Positions 36,404 through 49,400 of a DNA stretch of 64,000 nt are shown piece by piece. The notes under the pieces were generated by a model. It had not been told where the DNA came from. It made no database searches and saw only the letters and a list, made by a program, of their open reading frames with translations. Within the stretch, counting starts at the first letter, position 1; the number at the start of each line of letters is the position of its first letter. Source of the stretch: Cliona cf. orientalis. Taxonomy: Eukaryota > Porifera > Demospongiae > Clionaida > Clionaidae. Both the position numbers and the translations under genes were made by a program. The DNA lies in contig OZ005698.1 in assembly GCA_963930775.1 (NCBI GenBank), positions 744,001-808,000 of the forward strand, given 5' to 3'.

Positions 36404-36530
36404 TTCCTTCTCCTTTTTTTTTAACTTCTCTCTGGTAAACAAACGAGAACGCGATTTTCTATTTAAAGCGCGCCTTCTGGCTTTTTTTTAATGACAGGGG
36501 CACATATTATATAGAGGACGGGGAGGAAGA
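36404..36530. promoter_or_regulatory. 127-bp bidirectional promoter, AIP-like and TBL2
   Basis: Two divergent ATGs are only 127 bp apart. The region holds TATTTAAAGCGCGCC-like sequence near 36460-36475. Both UTRs and promoters must share this space unless further 5' exons exist. Confidence 0.5.
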
Positions 36531-38571
36531 ATGGATGGCATACTGGCCCAGCTAAACGACACGTTTGGGGATAAAACTCCCATCGTGGTGGCTGTGTTCG
36601 TTGGAGTGTTCAGTTTAGCTATCCTTGGGTGCTGCTTGGGACTATTTGGCGGCAGTGGCGGGAAAAAGGACAAGACAAGTGATGATGAAACAAAATCAGA
36701 AGGTATCAATGGGAGAGAAGAGAACAGAGGCGACAAAGCCAAGAAGCCTAAGGGTAAGGGAGCCGGGAAGGCCAAACAGACTTCAAAGAAGGTGACGCTG
36801 CCATCTCATCCCCTCTTGGCTGGAGAATTTAAAGGTCACACGAGTGCTGTCCTCTCCATTGATATGGAATCTAATGGCAAATACCTTGCATCATGTTCGG
36901 AAGGTACATAATTATATCAAGCAGTGTATTTCATAATTTATGACCAACTATATACGATATGACCACATTTTACACACTAATTTTCCTGGTCTATTGCATC
37001 TCTAGATCGCACGCTTCGTCTTTGGCACATGAAGACTCTGAAAGAGAAGGACCATAAGTAAGATCTCCTAATTAGCCTCATCTGAAAATTAAGCACCCGG
37101 GGAGCCTGGGGACGAGCTCTCTCCCCTTGTTTTATTGAGTTCTATATAATCCTCTCCACGATCACCTGCATAGCTGCATGTATGTACATAATATAATGTT
37201 CTTACGTTTGCAGGTACTCCAGGAAAAATGTGAACCTTGATCATGCCACTCACATCAAGTTTAGCCCTGATGGAACGTGCGTGCTTATTTAAGTTAATGA
37301 TCACTAAGTTACGCATTATTTTCTATTGCTTTAATAGTGCTGTTGTGACCGCTCTGGCTGTTGCCAATACCGTCAACGTCTACCGCATCTCGAAGCAGAA
37401 GGGGGCTGGGGGTGTGGCCTTCTCCGATGAACCAGTGGTCGACTTTCCATTGGTATGACACCTACATGACATAATATATTGCTGCATATGTATGCATATC
37501 AGTACTACTCGATCAGTGACTGTAGTCATAATATGGACACTGTAGCCATCACATCAATGTGTACTGTCATAATTATATTATTATTTATTGTAGGGTTCCT
37601 CGGACACCATCATTTCCCTGGGCATTGCGTCGACGGGCAAGTACATCATGACTTGCACCGAGAAGGCGTTCTCTGTGTGGACCGTCAAAGGTCAGAGTCC
37701 AATCTACGCTAGATCACCATGATGATACATGCATATCTGCTGCTATCGTGTTTTTATCTATAGGTGAACTATTGACCTCTGTACAGACGCATCAGGCTCC
37801 CAACACTTGTGCTGTGGTTTCACCCTGTGGCAGATTCGTTGCATGTGCAGGTACGTTTATAATCGAATTTTTTGTGCAAATTGATAATCTCTTTTCTAAA
37901 TAGGGTTTACCCCTGACGTCAAAATCTGGGAGGTGGAGTTTAAGGGCGATAACTTTAATCAGGTGTGTGAAGGATCTGATAGTTTTTACATGATATGCAA
38001 CCAAAGCTTTCTTCATCCTTGTAGGTAGCTAGAGCAATGGAGTTGAAAGGTCACCGTGCTTCTGTGCTATCGTTCAGCTTCTCTGGCGACTCTCACAGGT
38101 TTGGAAACACGATTGTAAATTTTTTATTGTGATTATTTCAGACCTCAAATTTAAATCAGAGTTGCTACTGTGTCTAAGGATGGCAGTTGGAAGTTCTGGG
38201 ACACTGATGGTTAGGGCTGTAAACAGTGCATGGAAGTAACCTCATCTCCAGGCTCCCTGATCTTTTCAGCGCCTGGTGATGAGGCTAGCATGGAACTGTG
38301 CTCACCAGCATGGCTGCAGGTTTATTTATTTATTTTTTTGTTGTACTGTGTTGCAGTTCGTTATCAGCTGAGTGAGGACCCTAAACTGCTGAAATCGACG
38401 GAAGTACCTGAAGTGAATAAAGCTCTCTCCGCCAGGATTTCTCTCTCCCCTGATGCCAGAGTCGTGGCTGTGTCTGTAGATAAAGAGGAGACCAGCTCAA
38501 TCTATATCTATCCAACCACTTCTGATGCAGAAAGGATCAGTATGATAGATATTCACAGAGGTATGTTGATT

Positions 38572-38615
<44 letters not shown>

Positions 38616-39032
38616 TCCTCTTTCCACTCCCCTCTTATTGAGTCATAATATTGTTCTCCATCAGAGATAACTAATTTATGTTGGGATCCCACTTCTCTCT
38701 ATCTCATCTCTGCTGCCAACGATCGTCACATTCGTGTGTGGCACAATGTCCTCGGGCAGAAGGAGCTGATTAGAGAGTTGCAAGGAAAACTTCCAAAGGC
38801 CTCCTCAGAACCACTCAAGGTATAATAATATTTTAGCTCAATACATAATATTATAGCATGAAGATGTAAGCTTATTCATAATATTATTATTGTGCTCCTA
38901 TTTCTTACTGCAGAGGAGAATGCAGCAACAGATTTCAGACGCTGAGTAAGACCCTATTAATTTTGATTAATTAATGTGATTATTATTACATGTTTCTGCA
39001 GGAAGTTTCTCAAGTCTGTAGGGCAGTTCTGA
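36531..39032 (+). CDS. TBL2: Transducin beta-like protein 2 (ER-anchored WD-repeat protein)
   Basis: Thirteen exons: 36531-36903, 37006-37057, 37214-37276, 37338-37452, 37594-37690, 37764-37850, 37904-37962, 38025-38098, 38161-38210, 38357-38560, 38665-38819, 38914-38945 and 39002-39032; 463 residues (human 447). One hydrophobic segment at about residues 17-38 (TPIVVAVFVGVFSLAILGCC) would anchor it in the ER membrane. A Lys-rich linker is followed by WD repeats (FKGHTSAVLSIDM, RTLRLWHM, VKIWEVEF, GSWKFWDT, HIRVWHNV). The C-terminal coiled tail RMQQQISDAEKFLKSVG matches TBL2. Human TBL2 binds PERK during ER stress. Identification is by order of domains and the C-terminal motif. Confidence 0.9.
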
Positions 39033-39098
39033 ACTGCAGAGTATTCTATTTTTGTGCGAATCTCAATCAATGAATGCACAGGTGTATTTTGTGTTACA

Positions 39099-39108
39099 TG
39101 CGCATGCG
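39099..39108. promoter_or_regulatory. NRF-1-type site upstream of the KCTD gene
   Basis: TGCGCATGCG at 39099-39108, 158 bp before the KCTD ATG. It is one of four similar cores next to gene starts in this window. Function is inferred. Confidence 0.4.
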
Positions 39109-39265
39109 TGGGCGAACGTGTTCTAAAAATAGATTCGATTCTCCGCCCCTGTTCTAAAAATAGCACCATTACGACTGTCGTACAAAAACACCAAGGGAAA
39201 GGTGGAAGTTCACCTTGAAACGAACTTCTTTCTTTCAAGCGAGAGAAAGGGAGCTGACGAAAGGC

Positions 39266-40101
39266 ATGGCTGAATGTCTGCCTCGAGAACACGAAGACGA
39301 ACTACTACCTACGCGGTCTCTCACTCCTCCTCCTCCTCCTCCTCCCGCCATTCCGATAGCCAAGCCTTCTCGGCCGGGCAGTAGCAAGTCTCGCTCACAG
39401 AAAGAGAAAGATGAGGAGATAGAGGAGAGCCTACAGCGACTGAAGAACCAGGGAAAGTACGTGAAGCTTAACGTCGGCGGGTCTCTACACTATACCACCC
39501 TAGGGACGCTCACCAAACACGATAACATGCTCAGAGCGATGTTTAGCGAGAGAATTCCACTTCAGACAGATGATGAAGGTAGAGTGAGTGAGTGAGAAAG
39601 AGAGAGAGGCCTGTTATTTTTGTGTGTGTATGTGATTTGATTCTTATCATTTGTTGTTGGTTTACGATTGCCTGTAGGCTGGGTACTGATTGATCGCAGT
39701 GGCAAGTATTTTGGGACTATCCTCAACTTCCTTCGTGACGGCTCTGTCTCTCTTCCCGAGACCAAGAAGGAGTGCTTGGAGCTAGCGGCCGAGGCCAAGT
39801 AAGTACCCACCCAGATCTACAGTATTATGATTATAGGTACTTATACTCTATAGCATGGATTGGTGATGTGCTGGAACTAAGCCAAATGCTATGTGTTCAG
39901 CTATAGCTTCTGAAATGGGTTTTATTGGTCCAGCACCTTGTGTTCATTATGCATGTGATATTCCACTTACCTTCAACACAGTATGATATTAATATGAGTA
40001 CAGCCGTCATTCTCTCTCTCTCCTCTCTCTCTCTTTTTCTCTCTCTCTCTCCTCTCTCTCTTTCTCTCTGTCTCACTCTCTCCCCCCTCTCTCCCTTCTC
40101 T

Positions 40102-40133
<32 letters not shown>

Positions 40134-40928
40134 CACCCTCCTCCTTCCTTCCCTCTCTCCCTCCCTCCTCCCTCCAGGTACTACTGTATTGATGACCTAG
40201 TTGATGCTGTAGATGAGCAGCTGCTGAAGCTCAAGGACGAGCACCACCCAATCTGTCGAGTTCCGGTCATCACCTCGCTGGACGAGGAACACCTCATAGT
40301 CTCATCCTCCACCAAGCCAGTCATCAAGCTGCTTTATAACAGGGGCAACAACAAGTACTCTTACACAGCGTGAGTTCCTTGTTACCCCCTCCCCCCCCCC
40401 CCCCCAAAATCTTGCTGTTAGTGTAGCTTAAGTGTTTAGTATGTGTACCTTGATTATAATAATTATACCACTTTCCAAGAAGATTCAAACAGTATCTTAA
40501 GCAATCACCAATTTCTCTTTGTGCTATACTATATTATCACAGTGTCATTACTTGCCTTTTTTTACCTATACAGAAATTCAGATGACAATCTCCTGAAGAA
40601 CATAGAACTATTTGACAAACTTGCCGTACGGTTCAGTAGTAGAGTCAAATTTGTTCGTGACATCGTCGGTCGTGGGGAGATCTGCTGCTGGGCGTTCTAC
40701 GGTCACGCCAAAAAGATCGCCGAAGTTTGCTGTGAATCGATTGTCTACGCGACAGACCGCAAGCACACGAAGATAGAGTTCCCCGAAGCCAAGATACTGG
40801 ACGAAACACTGAACATTATGCTCTATGAGCGGAGAAGCTACGATCCACCTGTTGCGCTGAGGAGAGAGAGAGTACCCAGACCTCCTGGAACACCTGAGGG
40901 GGTCCTCTCGGAAGATGAGCTGAGATGA
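39266..40928 (+). CDS. BTB/POZ KCTD-family adaptor (TNFAIP1/KCTD10/KCTD13 type)
   Basis: Four exons, 39266-39578, 39678-39798, 40178-40369 and 40574-40928, encode 326 residues. The T1-type BTB domain is nearly as in vertebrates ([39 protein letters not shown]), followed by the family core [37 protein letters not shown] and [15 protein letters not shown]. These proteins form oligomers and recruit Cullin-3 to ubiquitinate targets such as RhoA. One ancestral gene probably corresponds to three vertebrate paralogues. The PCNA-binding-like stretch reads HTKIEFPEA where vertebrates have QTKVEFPEA. The N-terminal 60 residues contain a run of seven prolines not in the human proteins. Confidence 0.95.
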
Positions 40929-41490
40929 CCACTCCAAAACATTGTCACTCAGCTCTGGTATAGTATATACGTAGATGATAATTATCGGCAAAAAATGATT
41001 ATTATTCCCGATGCTGATTTGGTATCAACGTTTAAAAACGTATTAATTTTTTTTGTATTGCAGTTGATCTGCATCAAAATTTAATTTCTGTTAATTATTA
41101 TAAATTGCAGCAGCACACAAAATCTTTTTTGTAGCTTTCGTAATTATTATGTACTGTATTCCAATAATGATTGTTACCAACAAAATAGCAAATTCTTGGA
41201 TGTGCTATCGTATATTGGGGTAGCTAAAAACTGAGCATTATGGCTTAGGGTAATGTCCGCAGACACCCTATACAGATCATGCACCTAAGCTGCGGTGACT
41301 CAGCCTGGAGGGAGGGATTGGGATTATTTTTCTTCCATTAGAAGCATGTTTGATCATGGGAATAACATTATCTGATAATCGAATGCGGTAAAGGTCGACA
41401 TTATCGCGCGCACCAGTGCATGGTAATGATCGCACGAGTGAATAAGTGAAATTGACGACCATTACCATTTACACGTGGAGATTCATCAAA
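40929..41490. other. Intergenic region between KCTD and THOC6 genes
   Basis: 562 bp, AT-rich. No open frame with family similarity was found. The 3' UTR of the KCTD gene and the THOC6 promoter lie here. Confidence 0.6.
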
Positions 41491-44426
41491 ATGTCTGTAA
41501 GTATATTAAATTATACACAAGAGATTGACCTGTCAGAGCTACAATATATTATATAGGTGTACAGCAGTACCGAGAAGTACTATGACATCATCTATGACCA
41601 ATGTTTTTCCCCCAGTGGGAAACACCTCATCACGTGCGACCATTTTGGACACTTGGCCGTCTTCAAGTAATGGGCTAGCTTAATGACAACACAAACCCTA
41701 TCTATGCTATTTTATCTATCCGATTATTGATAATTTTACAGCCTTGCATCGTCACTGGGAGCTCGAGATGAAATCAAGACTCAAACAAACATGTTTCATG
41801 GTACATAAAATTAATAAAGCCACTTTACTCTGAAAAAAATGTATAATTTGTGGCCTAAAAATGTGACGAAACGGTTAAGATAACCATTGCAACTGTTGTC
41901 GTTACAGTACTCCTTAGCTCTTGCAAGCTGATTTTTTTTTTTTGCTTTTTTTTATTGTACCGTTTTGCATGTACTGTACAGTGTCGTCTGGTCCCCTCTA
42001 TTGCCTGGAAGATGTCAGCAACCACATGCTCGCCGGAGGAGGGGAGGATGGAATCAAGCTATGGAAATGGGACGAGCTCACTAGAAACACAAAGGTACCT
42101 CATCCAACCACCCACCCACCCACCTGGATGACAAAAATAATTATTATTATGGATCAAAAGATCTTTGATGCTTAAAAATTTTGGAATGCCCATCTAGTAT
42201 TAGCTACTGTAGGTGTGGATATTAAAATTTAATTTTTAGGAATTGGAGCACAATGTCATACTAAGATTTGGGCACATGATAATATATTCTTCCATGGTCT
42301 ACTACATGGTAATAATATTATTATAGACTCACTAGCTACACTAGCCGCATCTGCACAACCTATGTGCGGTACTTTTGCTCTCTTATTGTTGTGTCTTTTA
42401 TCCAAAAGTGATAATTAACGCTGTCTCTCCACAGGAAGTGCAACCAGCCATGATCCTCAAGCCTCCTCTTTGGTGAGTCACACATTAAAGCTAGCCACAG
42501 CACCACCAGAAGAAAACAACTGCCCCAAAATTACCTTATAAGGCATTGCAAAATTATAGCGTTACTGATGAGGGATACCCCATTAATAATAATTTTTTGA
42601 TCTGCTCTGCTCTTACAGGAAGTTTGGCTGTCCAGAGACGAACGGTCTGGCTTACAATGTAAAGGTTGGGCACTTAATCATTTGCAATTTGTAACGATGA
42701 CATTGTTTAAGCTAATAATAATGGTTATAAAGCGTTTGATGGTGAGATCATAATAATTATTATTATATATAGCTGTATTAATTATTATTGTGGGTATGAT
42801 TTTTATAATATTAAATTCTCTTTGACCAGAGCAACACGATATACTCTGGCTGTGGGGACCACAACATCCATGCTTGGGATGTTAACACAGGAAAGCTTAA
42901 GGTAGATAATGTTATGCATAATAATTATTGAATCATTACCGGTATAATAAAAATATGGTGTGATTATAGACTGGTACTTAAGTCTCGTGGGACGATTTTC
43001 AAAGAAATTCAATGAGCCAACCTGTAATTCCCATTAATATTATCGGTCTTGACTTACTTATGCTCCTGCTGCTGTGTATATATGGCAGCTGGGTAATTAA
43101 GTCTCACGGGACGATTTCGTGAGTATTCAATGATCCAAACATTACTTCCCAGTTGTAATAATTGTACCATAGACGCTGGTTGATAGATAGGCACAGCTCA
43201 CTGGTCAAGCGCATAGTTTTATGCATGCTTACAGATCCCTATTAGGCGTGTATTATATATTCTGTCCAATATTATTATTTTTATTTTGCTAATAATAATA
43301 TTATTGACTGTGTCCTATATAGAATACATTCACAGGCCACACTGACTATGTGCACTGTGTCTGTATGAAGAGCGATACCAATCACTTTGTCTCAGGCGGT
43401 GAAGATGGCAGCGTCAGGATATGGGGTTAGTTGGCTATACAATGCTATGTATATAGCATAAGCTCATTTGGGCCAAGAATTAATTTTACATAATATACAT
43501 CCTTTATTTATTTTGGCCACTTAAGGATTATAATTATTATACTATTTCTAGAACTGATGACATATTGCATTATTATTATTCTGCAGATCCTTCAGCTTCT
43601 TCAAACCCTGTACACACCATAAAGCCAGAAAGGGTAAGGCAATCTTATCCCATGGGGGGGGGGGGGGGGGGGGGTGGGAGGGAGAGAGAGATGAAACCAT
43701 TCACATAACAATTATTATAGATTTCATTGTTGTGTTCAGAGTATAAAAGGCGCTGGTCAATGGGTTGGTTGTGTGGCTGTTGATCCTGCCGGTGATTGGC
43801 TCGTTTGTGGAGGGTCCTTCTCTCCGACCATCTACCATCTGAGCACGCTCAGTAAGGTCGTTGCTATGGACATTCCCAAGGACGTTAGCACACAGACGGC
43901 AATCTTTGCAAAGGAAAGAGTGAGTAGCATACCATTTAAAAAAGGGAGTGTTATGATAACTGTTCTTAAAGCCGAAATGTAAGCAAGTCCACGATTAACA
44001 AACTGAAATTGCACAGTTGGTCAACCAATTTAAGAAGGAATTGATATTATTATCCTATTGACATCAACCACTTTGCTTTCCGTCTTTTCAATATGTTTTT
44101 TTTTTCCAGATCATAACGGCTGGTTCTGAGGCCTGCGTGCGTCACTGGAGTATTAACGGGTCACCAATGGCTGTCATTCCGGGCAGTCACCAACACGCCT
44201 TCTCTCTCAAGTTCAACTTCAACAATCATCAATATGAGGTTAATAACTAACCAATGGCCCATCATTAGTTAACAAATAAGGCTAGTGGGGGAGAAAGGGC
44301 TTTAATTGGGATGTCGATACGTGAACCTGAGCGAGGCCATGCTAGAATAAGTATCACTAAGATTTTGCTGTACCTCTGTATATACAATGTCATGACACCT
44401 GTTATAGCTTAACATTAGTATGACTG

Positions 44427-44477
<51 letters not shown>

Positions 44478-44561
44478 GTACTGACGTCCAGTGGGGACTC
44501 AGCCGAGGTTGATGTTTTCATGAACTTTGGTTACAAAGCCTTCTCTCTCACTCTATCCTAA
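41491..44561 (+). CDS. THOC6: THO complex subunit 6 (WD-repeat mRNA export factor)
   Basis: Twelve exons: 41491-41496, 41557-41666, 41742-41800, 41982-42094, 42435-42472, 42619-42664, 42830-42901, 43323-43425, 43587-43633, 43740-43919, 44110-44238 and 44478-44561; 328 residues (human 341). Exon 1 encodes only Met-Ser. Seven WD-type blades are expected; the clearest is [11 protein letters not shown]...[14 protein letters not shown]. The C-terminal [17 protein letters not shown] matches the human end VDVFTNLGYRAFSLSF, which is diagnostic. THOC6 is a metazoan/plant THO subunit that couples transcription to mRNA export in the nucleus. The last intron ends in a (TG)n run that directly precedes the acceptor. 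Confidence 0.92.
42976..43140 (+). repeat. Pair of ~46-bp direct repeats in a THOC6 intron
   Basis: Copies at about 42976-43022 and 43095-43140 share TTAAGTCTC, GGGACGATTT and TTCAATGA. They may be fragments of a dispersed element. No coding sequence is present. Confidence 0.6.
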
Positions 44562-44858
44562 ACACTGTTAATAATTAATATTATACCGTAACTGTATCAT
44601 ACAGTGTTTTCTTTAATATTACTATTTCCTTCTCTCTTCCTCTACTTGATTACACACATGTGCAGCATTAGTTTTCATTAGTAACTTGTATATATATGCA
44701 TTGTGATAATAATTATTATTACACGATTATTGGGTTAGTAATAATATTATTAATGCTGGACTTCTTGTAATTAGATAAGACCGAGGTACTCAATCAAGTT
44801 TCAATCTGACACACCAAAAAATATTAATTATATTATTATGATAAAAAAAATTGTACTT

Positions 44859-45858
44859 TCAAGTTTCCTGTTCAGTTTCATATTTGAGTCTATCGGCCCT
44901 TGCTCCCGTGAAGCTCTTGGCCTCGAGGAACATCCCTAGCTCGCTGCGGTATGGCTTAGTGATGCTTCTGTTCCAGTACGGCTCCTCCACCCCCAGCTCC
45001 CTGCGCACTGCACCAGCTATGTGCTGCAATGGAGAGCCAACAATAAAATTAATTCTTATTGACCAGCTGGGCTGATCATACTTAATGTAAATGTTAGTAA
45101 TATTTTTTTTATCATACATTAATTTTGTGTGCACCCTTTTTTTATCTGGCACAAGTGTTTAGAGACAGGCTAGCTAGGGACGAGGTATATAATAGTTTAA
45201 ATTAATTCAGGCAGTTCCGTCAGATTTGTGACTGTGGCTTCTGAGTGTTTTAATTAAAAGGCCATCACCCCATACAGGCCTATAATTATAGGTATGCGTG
45301 AGATGTTAATTATTGATTAGTGGTTTTGGGCACATGTGCATGACCATTCTTCCTATATACCTGTATGTGCTTCCAGTCTGTGATTCCCATGCTGGGCAGG
45401 GTGGAGGCAGTGACCCAGATCAACCTACGACCACACACGGCGTTGGCAATGAAGCACTCCTAGTAAAATTTAATAATGAATGAGTTTGGTAGGTGCTAAG
45501 CATACTTTCACAGCCTAATTGCCGTGGATTCAATACGCTATCAGCAGTCGACCATGAGTCACATTAGCCTCACTCAAACCCATGCAGGATCTATTTCGTG
45601 GTTTGAGGTGGAGTACATAATCCATAAAGTTATAGGTTCATAGGTTGGCTAATAATACGGCGTCCTGCATACAACTCTCATTTTCTGCCCCCGGACTAAA
45701 ATTTAATACAGTGGGCTGGAATACAAAAAAAAAGAGATTTTTTTAGCTTAATAGCTTATAGTTGTTTAATGTACCCTGTATTCTTTGTATCCTAATTTTT
45801 CAATCCATTCAGCCACCTCGTCAGCTGTCCACTGGAGGCAAGCCGGGACTTGAGCCAT
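44859..45858 (-). CDS. Small SAM-domain protein, similar to SAMD15 C-terminus
   Basis: Three exons, 45775-45858, 45361-45459 and 44859-45023, all phase 0, give 115 residues. A SAM domain occupies almost all of it: LQWTADEVAEWIEKLGYKEY, then ECFIANAVCGRRLIWVTAST, LPSMGITDWKHIQHIAGAVR. The tail RSITKPYRSELGMFLEAKS continues as in the C-terminus of SAMD15 as I recall it. SAM domains mediate protein oligomerisation or RNA binding; the role here is unknown. Human SAMD15 is much longer, so this is either an ancestral short form or a gene with unseen 5' exons. TGCGCATGCGC lies about 100 bp upstream of the ATG. Confidence 0.8.
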
Positions 45859-46454
45859 GCTTTGCTTGTTGGTGTGCTTTATTTAGAAATAACCCGTTGC
45901 CACGACGACTAACAAACCACGCCTTGTGCCCATTGGTAATGATCGTCAAAACGGTGCGCATGCGCGCTCACAGCTTATGCAAATTGCGACAAAATTAATG
46001 TCATGCCTTCATTCAAATTTATAACAGTTCATGGTAAGCTGATACTGTATGAATAGTTATGTATACAAATAATGAAAACTAAATGGACAAAAAAGAGGTA
46101 TACGTACAGACATACACACGGGTACATGATTTTTATTTTTTTGATTGACAAAAATTTTTTTACATTATCTATGGATGATAACGCCATACTAAGTGGCCAC
46201 TTGTGGTGAAACAAAAAAAAAAGCAACAGAAATTTATGGAAGGCAGAAAACATGAATAAGTACCAGTGTTATAGTAATTGATAAGAATTTTTGATTCCTC
46301 CTATAGTACCTTATAAAGGTGGCATAATTACAATAATTATGCAGACTGTCAGTAATACATGTATTGAATGAATGAGAAGTAATAATAATGTAACAACAGC
46401 TCAGGTACCCCGCCCTAACTAATAATCAATTAATGCAGTCTGATAATTACATAA
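45859..46454. other. Intergenic region between SAM-domain gene and homeobox gene 3' end
   Basis: 596 bp. It includes the NRF-1-type core TGCGCATGCGC at 45955-45965 upstream of the SAM-domain gene. The remainder is AT-rich and probably homeobox-gene 3' UTR. No further gene was seen. Confidence 0.55.
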
Positions 46455-49400
46455 TCAGGATGTCTGTGGCACTCCCTGAGGGGTATTTGTAGCTGCAGCT
46501 GCCCAGAGAACTGGCGGTTCACTATTCATGGCTCCAATGCCAGATCCTCCGCCGGCGCCTCCTGTGGGCGTGGCCAGACTGATCCCGGCCGGGAGTGTCA
46601 GGAGTTGGAACTGCGCCAAAGGCGAGGTACCGTCGGCGATGACCTTTGTACCTTGAACCTGCGACATGAGAGCCTGTAGCTGGGCCTGGCTTAGCGTGGT
46701 CACTGCCGTACCAGTCGGAGGAGAAGCGCGATGATGATGGTGCTCTTTCCCACCTCCGCTTCCAACATTACCCGGAGTGCCAGCAGCAGCACTTGTAGCA
46801 CTATCTCGATTCTTGTCACCACCATTGCTACTACCTCCAGTGTTGACAGTGATGGCTTGAAATGCACTGGGAGTAGCGCTAGGAGAGCTCTTTTGTGCAT
46901 TTGCCGACGTGAGAGGGGGAGGCGGGTTGATGCTGTGGAGGTGTACGGAACTCACGGAGGGAGGAGGGGGAGGTCCAGGGAGGGTGATGATGTTAGTCGG
47001 TTGGACGGCGGCGAGACCTGAGCTGTTGTTGGCTGCGTTGGAAACTGCGGCGGCTGCGGCTGCTGTCAGTTGAAGCGGAGCTGAGATAGCTGACGGGGCG
47101 TGGAGCTGAGAGAGGAGGGCGTGAATGGCGTTGGGGTTGACGTTGGGGGACACTGTGACAGTCTGCATTGGCGTGGGGGCCGTGGTGAGCGTGTGAGGTG
47201 AGGAGGATGAAAGAACTGCAGCAGCAGAGAGGAAGAGAGAGAGAGAGAGCACAGACAACATTATTAATTTTGCAACTTTCAGTCTGATATCTTATCACCT
47301 TTAGATTACAATCTCTTGTCAGTTCCATGCATAATTATAGTACTACTTGCTACTACAGATTGTAAATAGTGACTCACCACTAGCTGAGCCTCCTGGTAGT
47401 GCAATGGCCAGTGGCAGAGCCAGGTGAGGGGAGGATTGTAGGTGGGAGGAGGGGGGTGTGGTGGAGATCACCTGAGCCGCCTGCGAGAGAGGAGAGGCAA
47501 CCGTCACACCTCCTCCCGCGGCTGCTGCACCCGATACCCCCACATGATGTTGGTGGTGGTGATGGTGAACCTGTGCTTGCTGTATCTGACTGACCAATGT
47601 CTGGACCGTATTTGGAATGAGAGCCACGGGCGAGGGCTTTCCCTCCTCTCCGCCGCCGCCACCGATGCTAACTCCAGAAGCGCTGCTCAGGGAGAGGGGC
47701 GTGGTCGTTAGCGAGCCAAATTTAGGCGGAGTTCCGTTGGACGAAAGGGCTGAGGAGGAGGAACGTATCGCTCCGATGCTGACCCCTGGGGTGAGGACGG
47801 GGGTCGTGGCAGGGCCTGCTCGGAGCAGCGGGTGGAAGGCGTGGGCAAAGGTGAGGTTGGAGCCACCAGGAGTCAGGGCTGTGGAATGGAAACGATACTA
47901 TGTCAATACTTAATTTTTTTTATGAGCATGTGAAAAAATAATTAGATTATCACAAGTTTCATCCTTCATTACAGCCATGGGCAACCTACTTTTTCTATGC
48001 ATGGTATACTGTGCTTGGCAAGTCAGTTGTCCAGTGGAAAGGGTAAATACATGTAGGCAGTGGCTCTGAAGTGCTTAATTCAGATAATTATACTACAAGT
48101 CACAAAGGCTTTCCGTTTATATAGTGACAAAGACAGGTGCCATTCCCTAGACAACTGACCTACAAAGCATAGTACATACATAGCTATATATTATTCTACC
48201 ATAGATCGGGAAATTTCTGAATCATTGTTAGAGCAAGCCATAATACGAAATCGTGTACCTTTAGTTGGTGAGGGAGTAATGGGTGTGGTTAAGCCCTTTC
48301 TCCTATTGGTGAACCACGTGTTGATCCTCTGCTCCGTGATGCCCTCCGTGTCCCCCTCTGGCCCCCGGATCATGGCACCGTTGTTCATCGCAAGCTCGGC
48401 ATCGTTGCAAACGCGAGAGAGCTCAAGACGCTGTTCTCTAGTCGGAAATTGATTCTGCAGAGTAATGAGAGCAGATTTGAAATATTTTTTGTTGCAATAA
48501 ATAAAGTTATAAATAACAATGACAACATAATACTATTATAGATTTGCTAAAGAGCAAACGGTTGCGAAGATAAATAAATTTTACCACCAAACAATGTACG
48601 ATTGCCCACAGGCTGAATTGGTCCTTCAGCTGTGCAAGTAAATAAGCTAAACTCAATAAACAAATAAATAGATTGTGTTAACAGAAAAGGAATTAAATAG
48701 ACAGTTTCCTAAAGGATGAATAGACACATCAGCTGTGTAGGTAAATAGGATAAACTCAATAAATAAATTATATTAACAAAAGACAGGAATTAGTTTATTT
48801 TGAAAAGCGTTGGCCTTACTGGTAAATAAGTTGAACCAACAAAATAGATTCTAAAGGCTAACTTGTAACGAGGTTGAAAGATTGAATAGGGGGTGTCAGC
48901 AAATTTAATGACAAAAGAAAGTGCAAATAAATTTGAAAAGGCTAAATTGCCTAATTACTGAATAGGCGCTTTCAACTGACTGTGAGTTGAATAACTTACA
49001 TCAACAAAGCCTTTAAATGGCTAATAGCATTTGTATTCCAACAATGTCATGTATGGCTCAATGCCCTTATCAGTAAAATAGCTGGGTTAGGCCAACAAAG
49101 AGAGTAAATTAAGCATGCAAAGGATGAAACTGTTGTACATCTGAATAGTAGATCTCAAGGCAAGAGTTAATCGGCCAAATTGCCATAATACTGTTTAAGA
49201 AACTCAAACACCTAAGGTCCTTATGGGATGCCAACTTTGTCATATTATATTGCAGCTAGCAAAAAAATGCTCCATTATATAGCAGCCAAGCAAATGCATT
49301 AACGCACACAATAAGCTAAATGGTATTCTGAATCAGTGTATTGTACTATACAGTGGAACCACTCCACTAATAATTATTTAAAATCACCACAAAATAAGAA

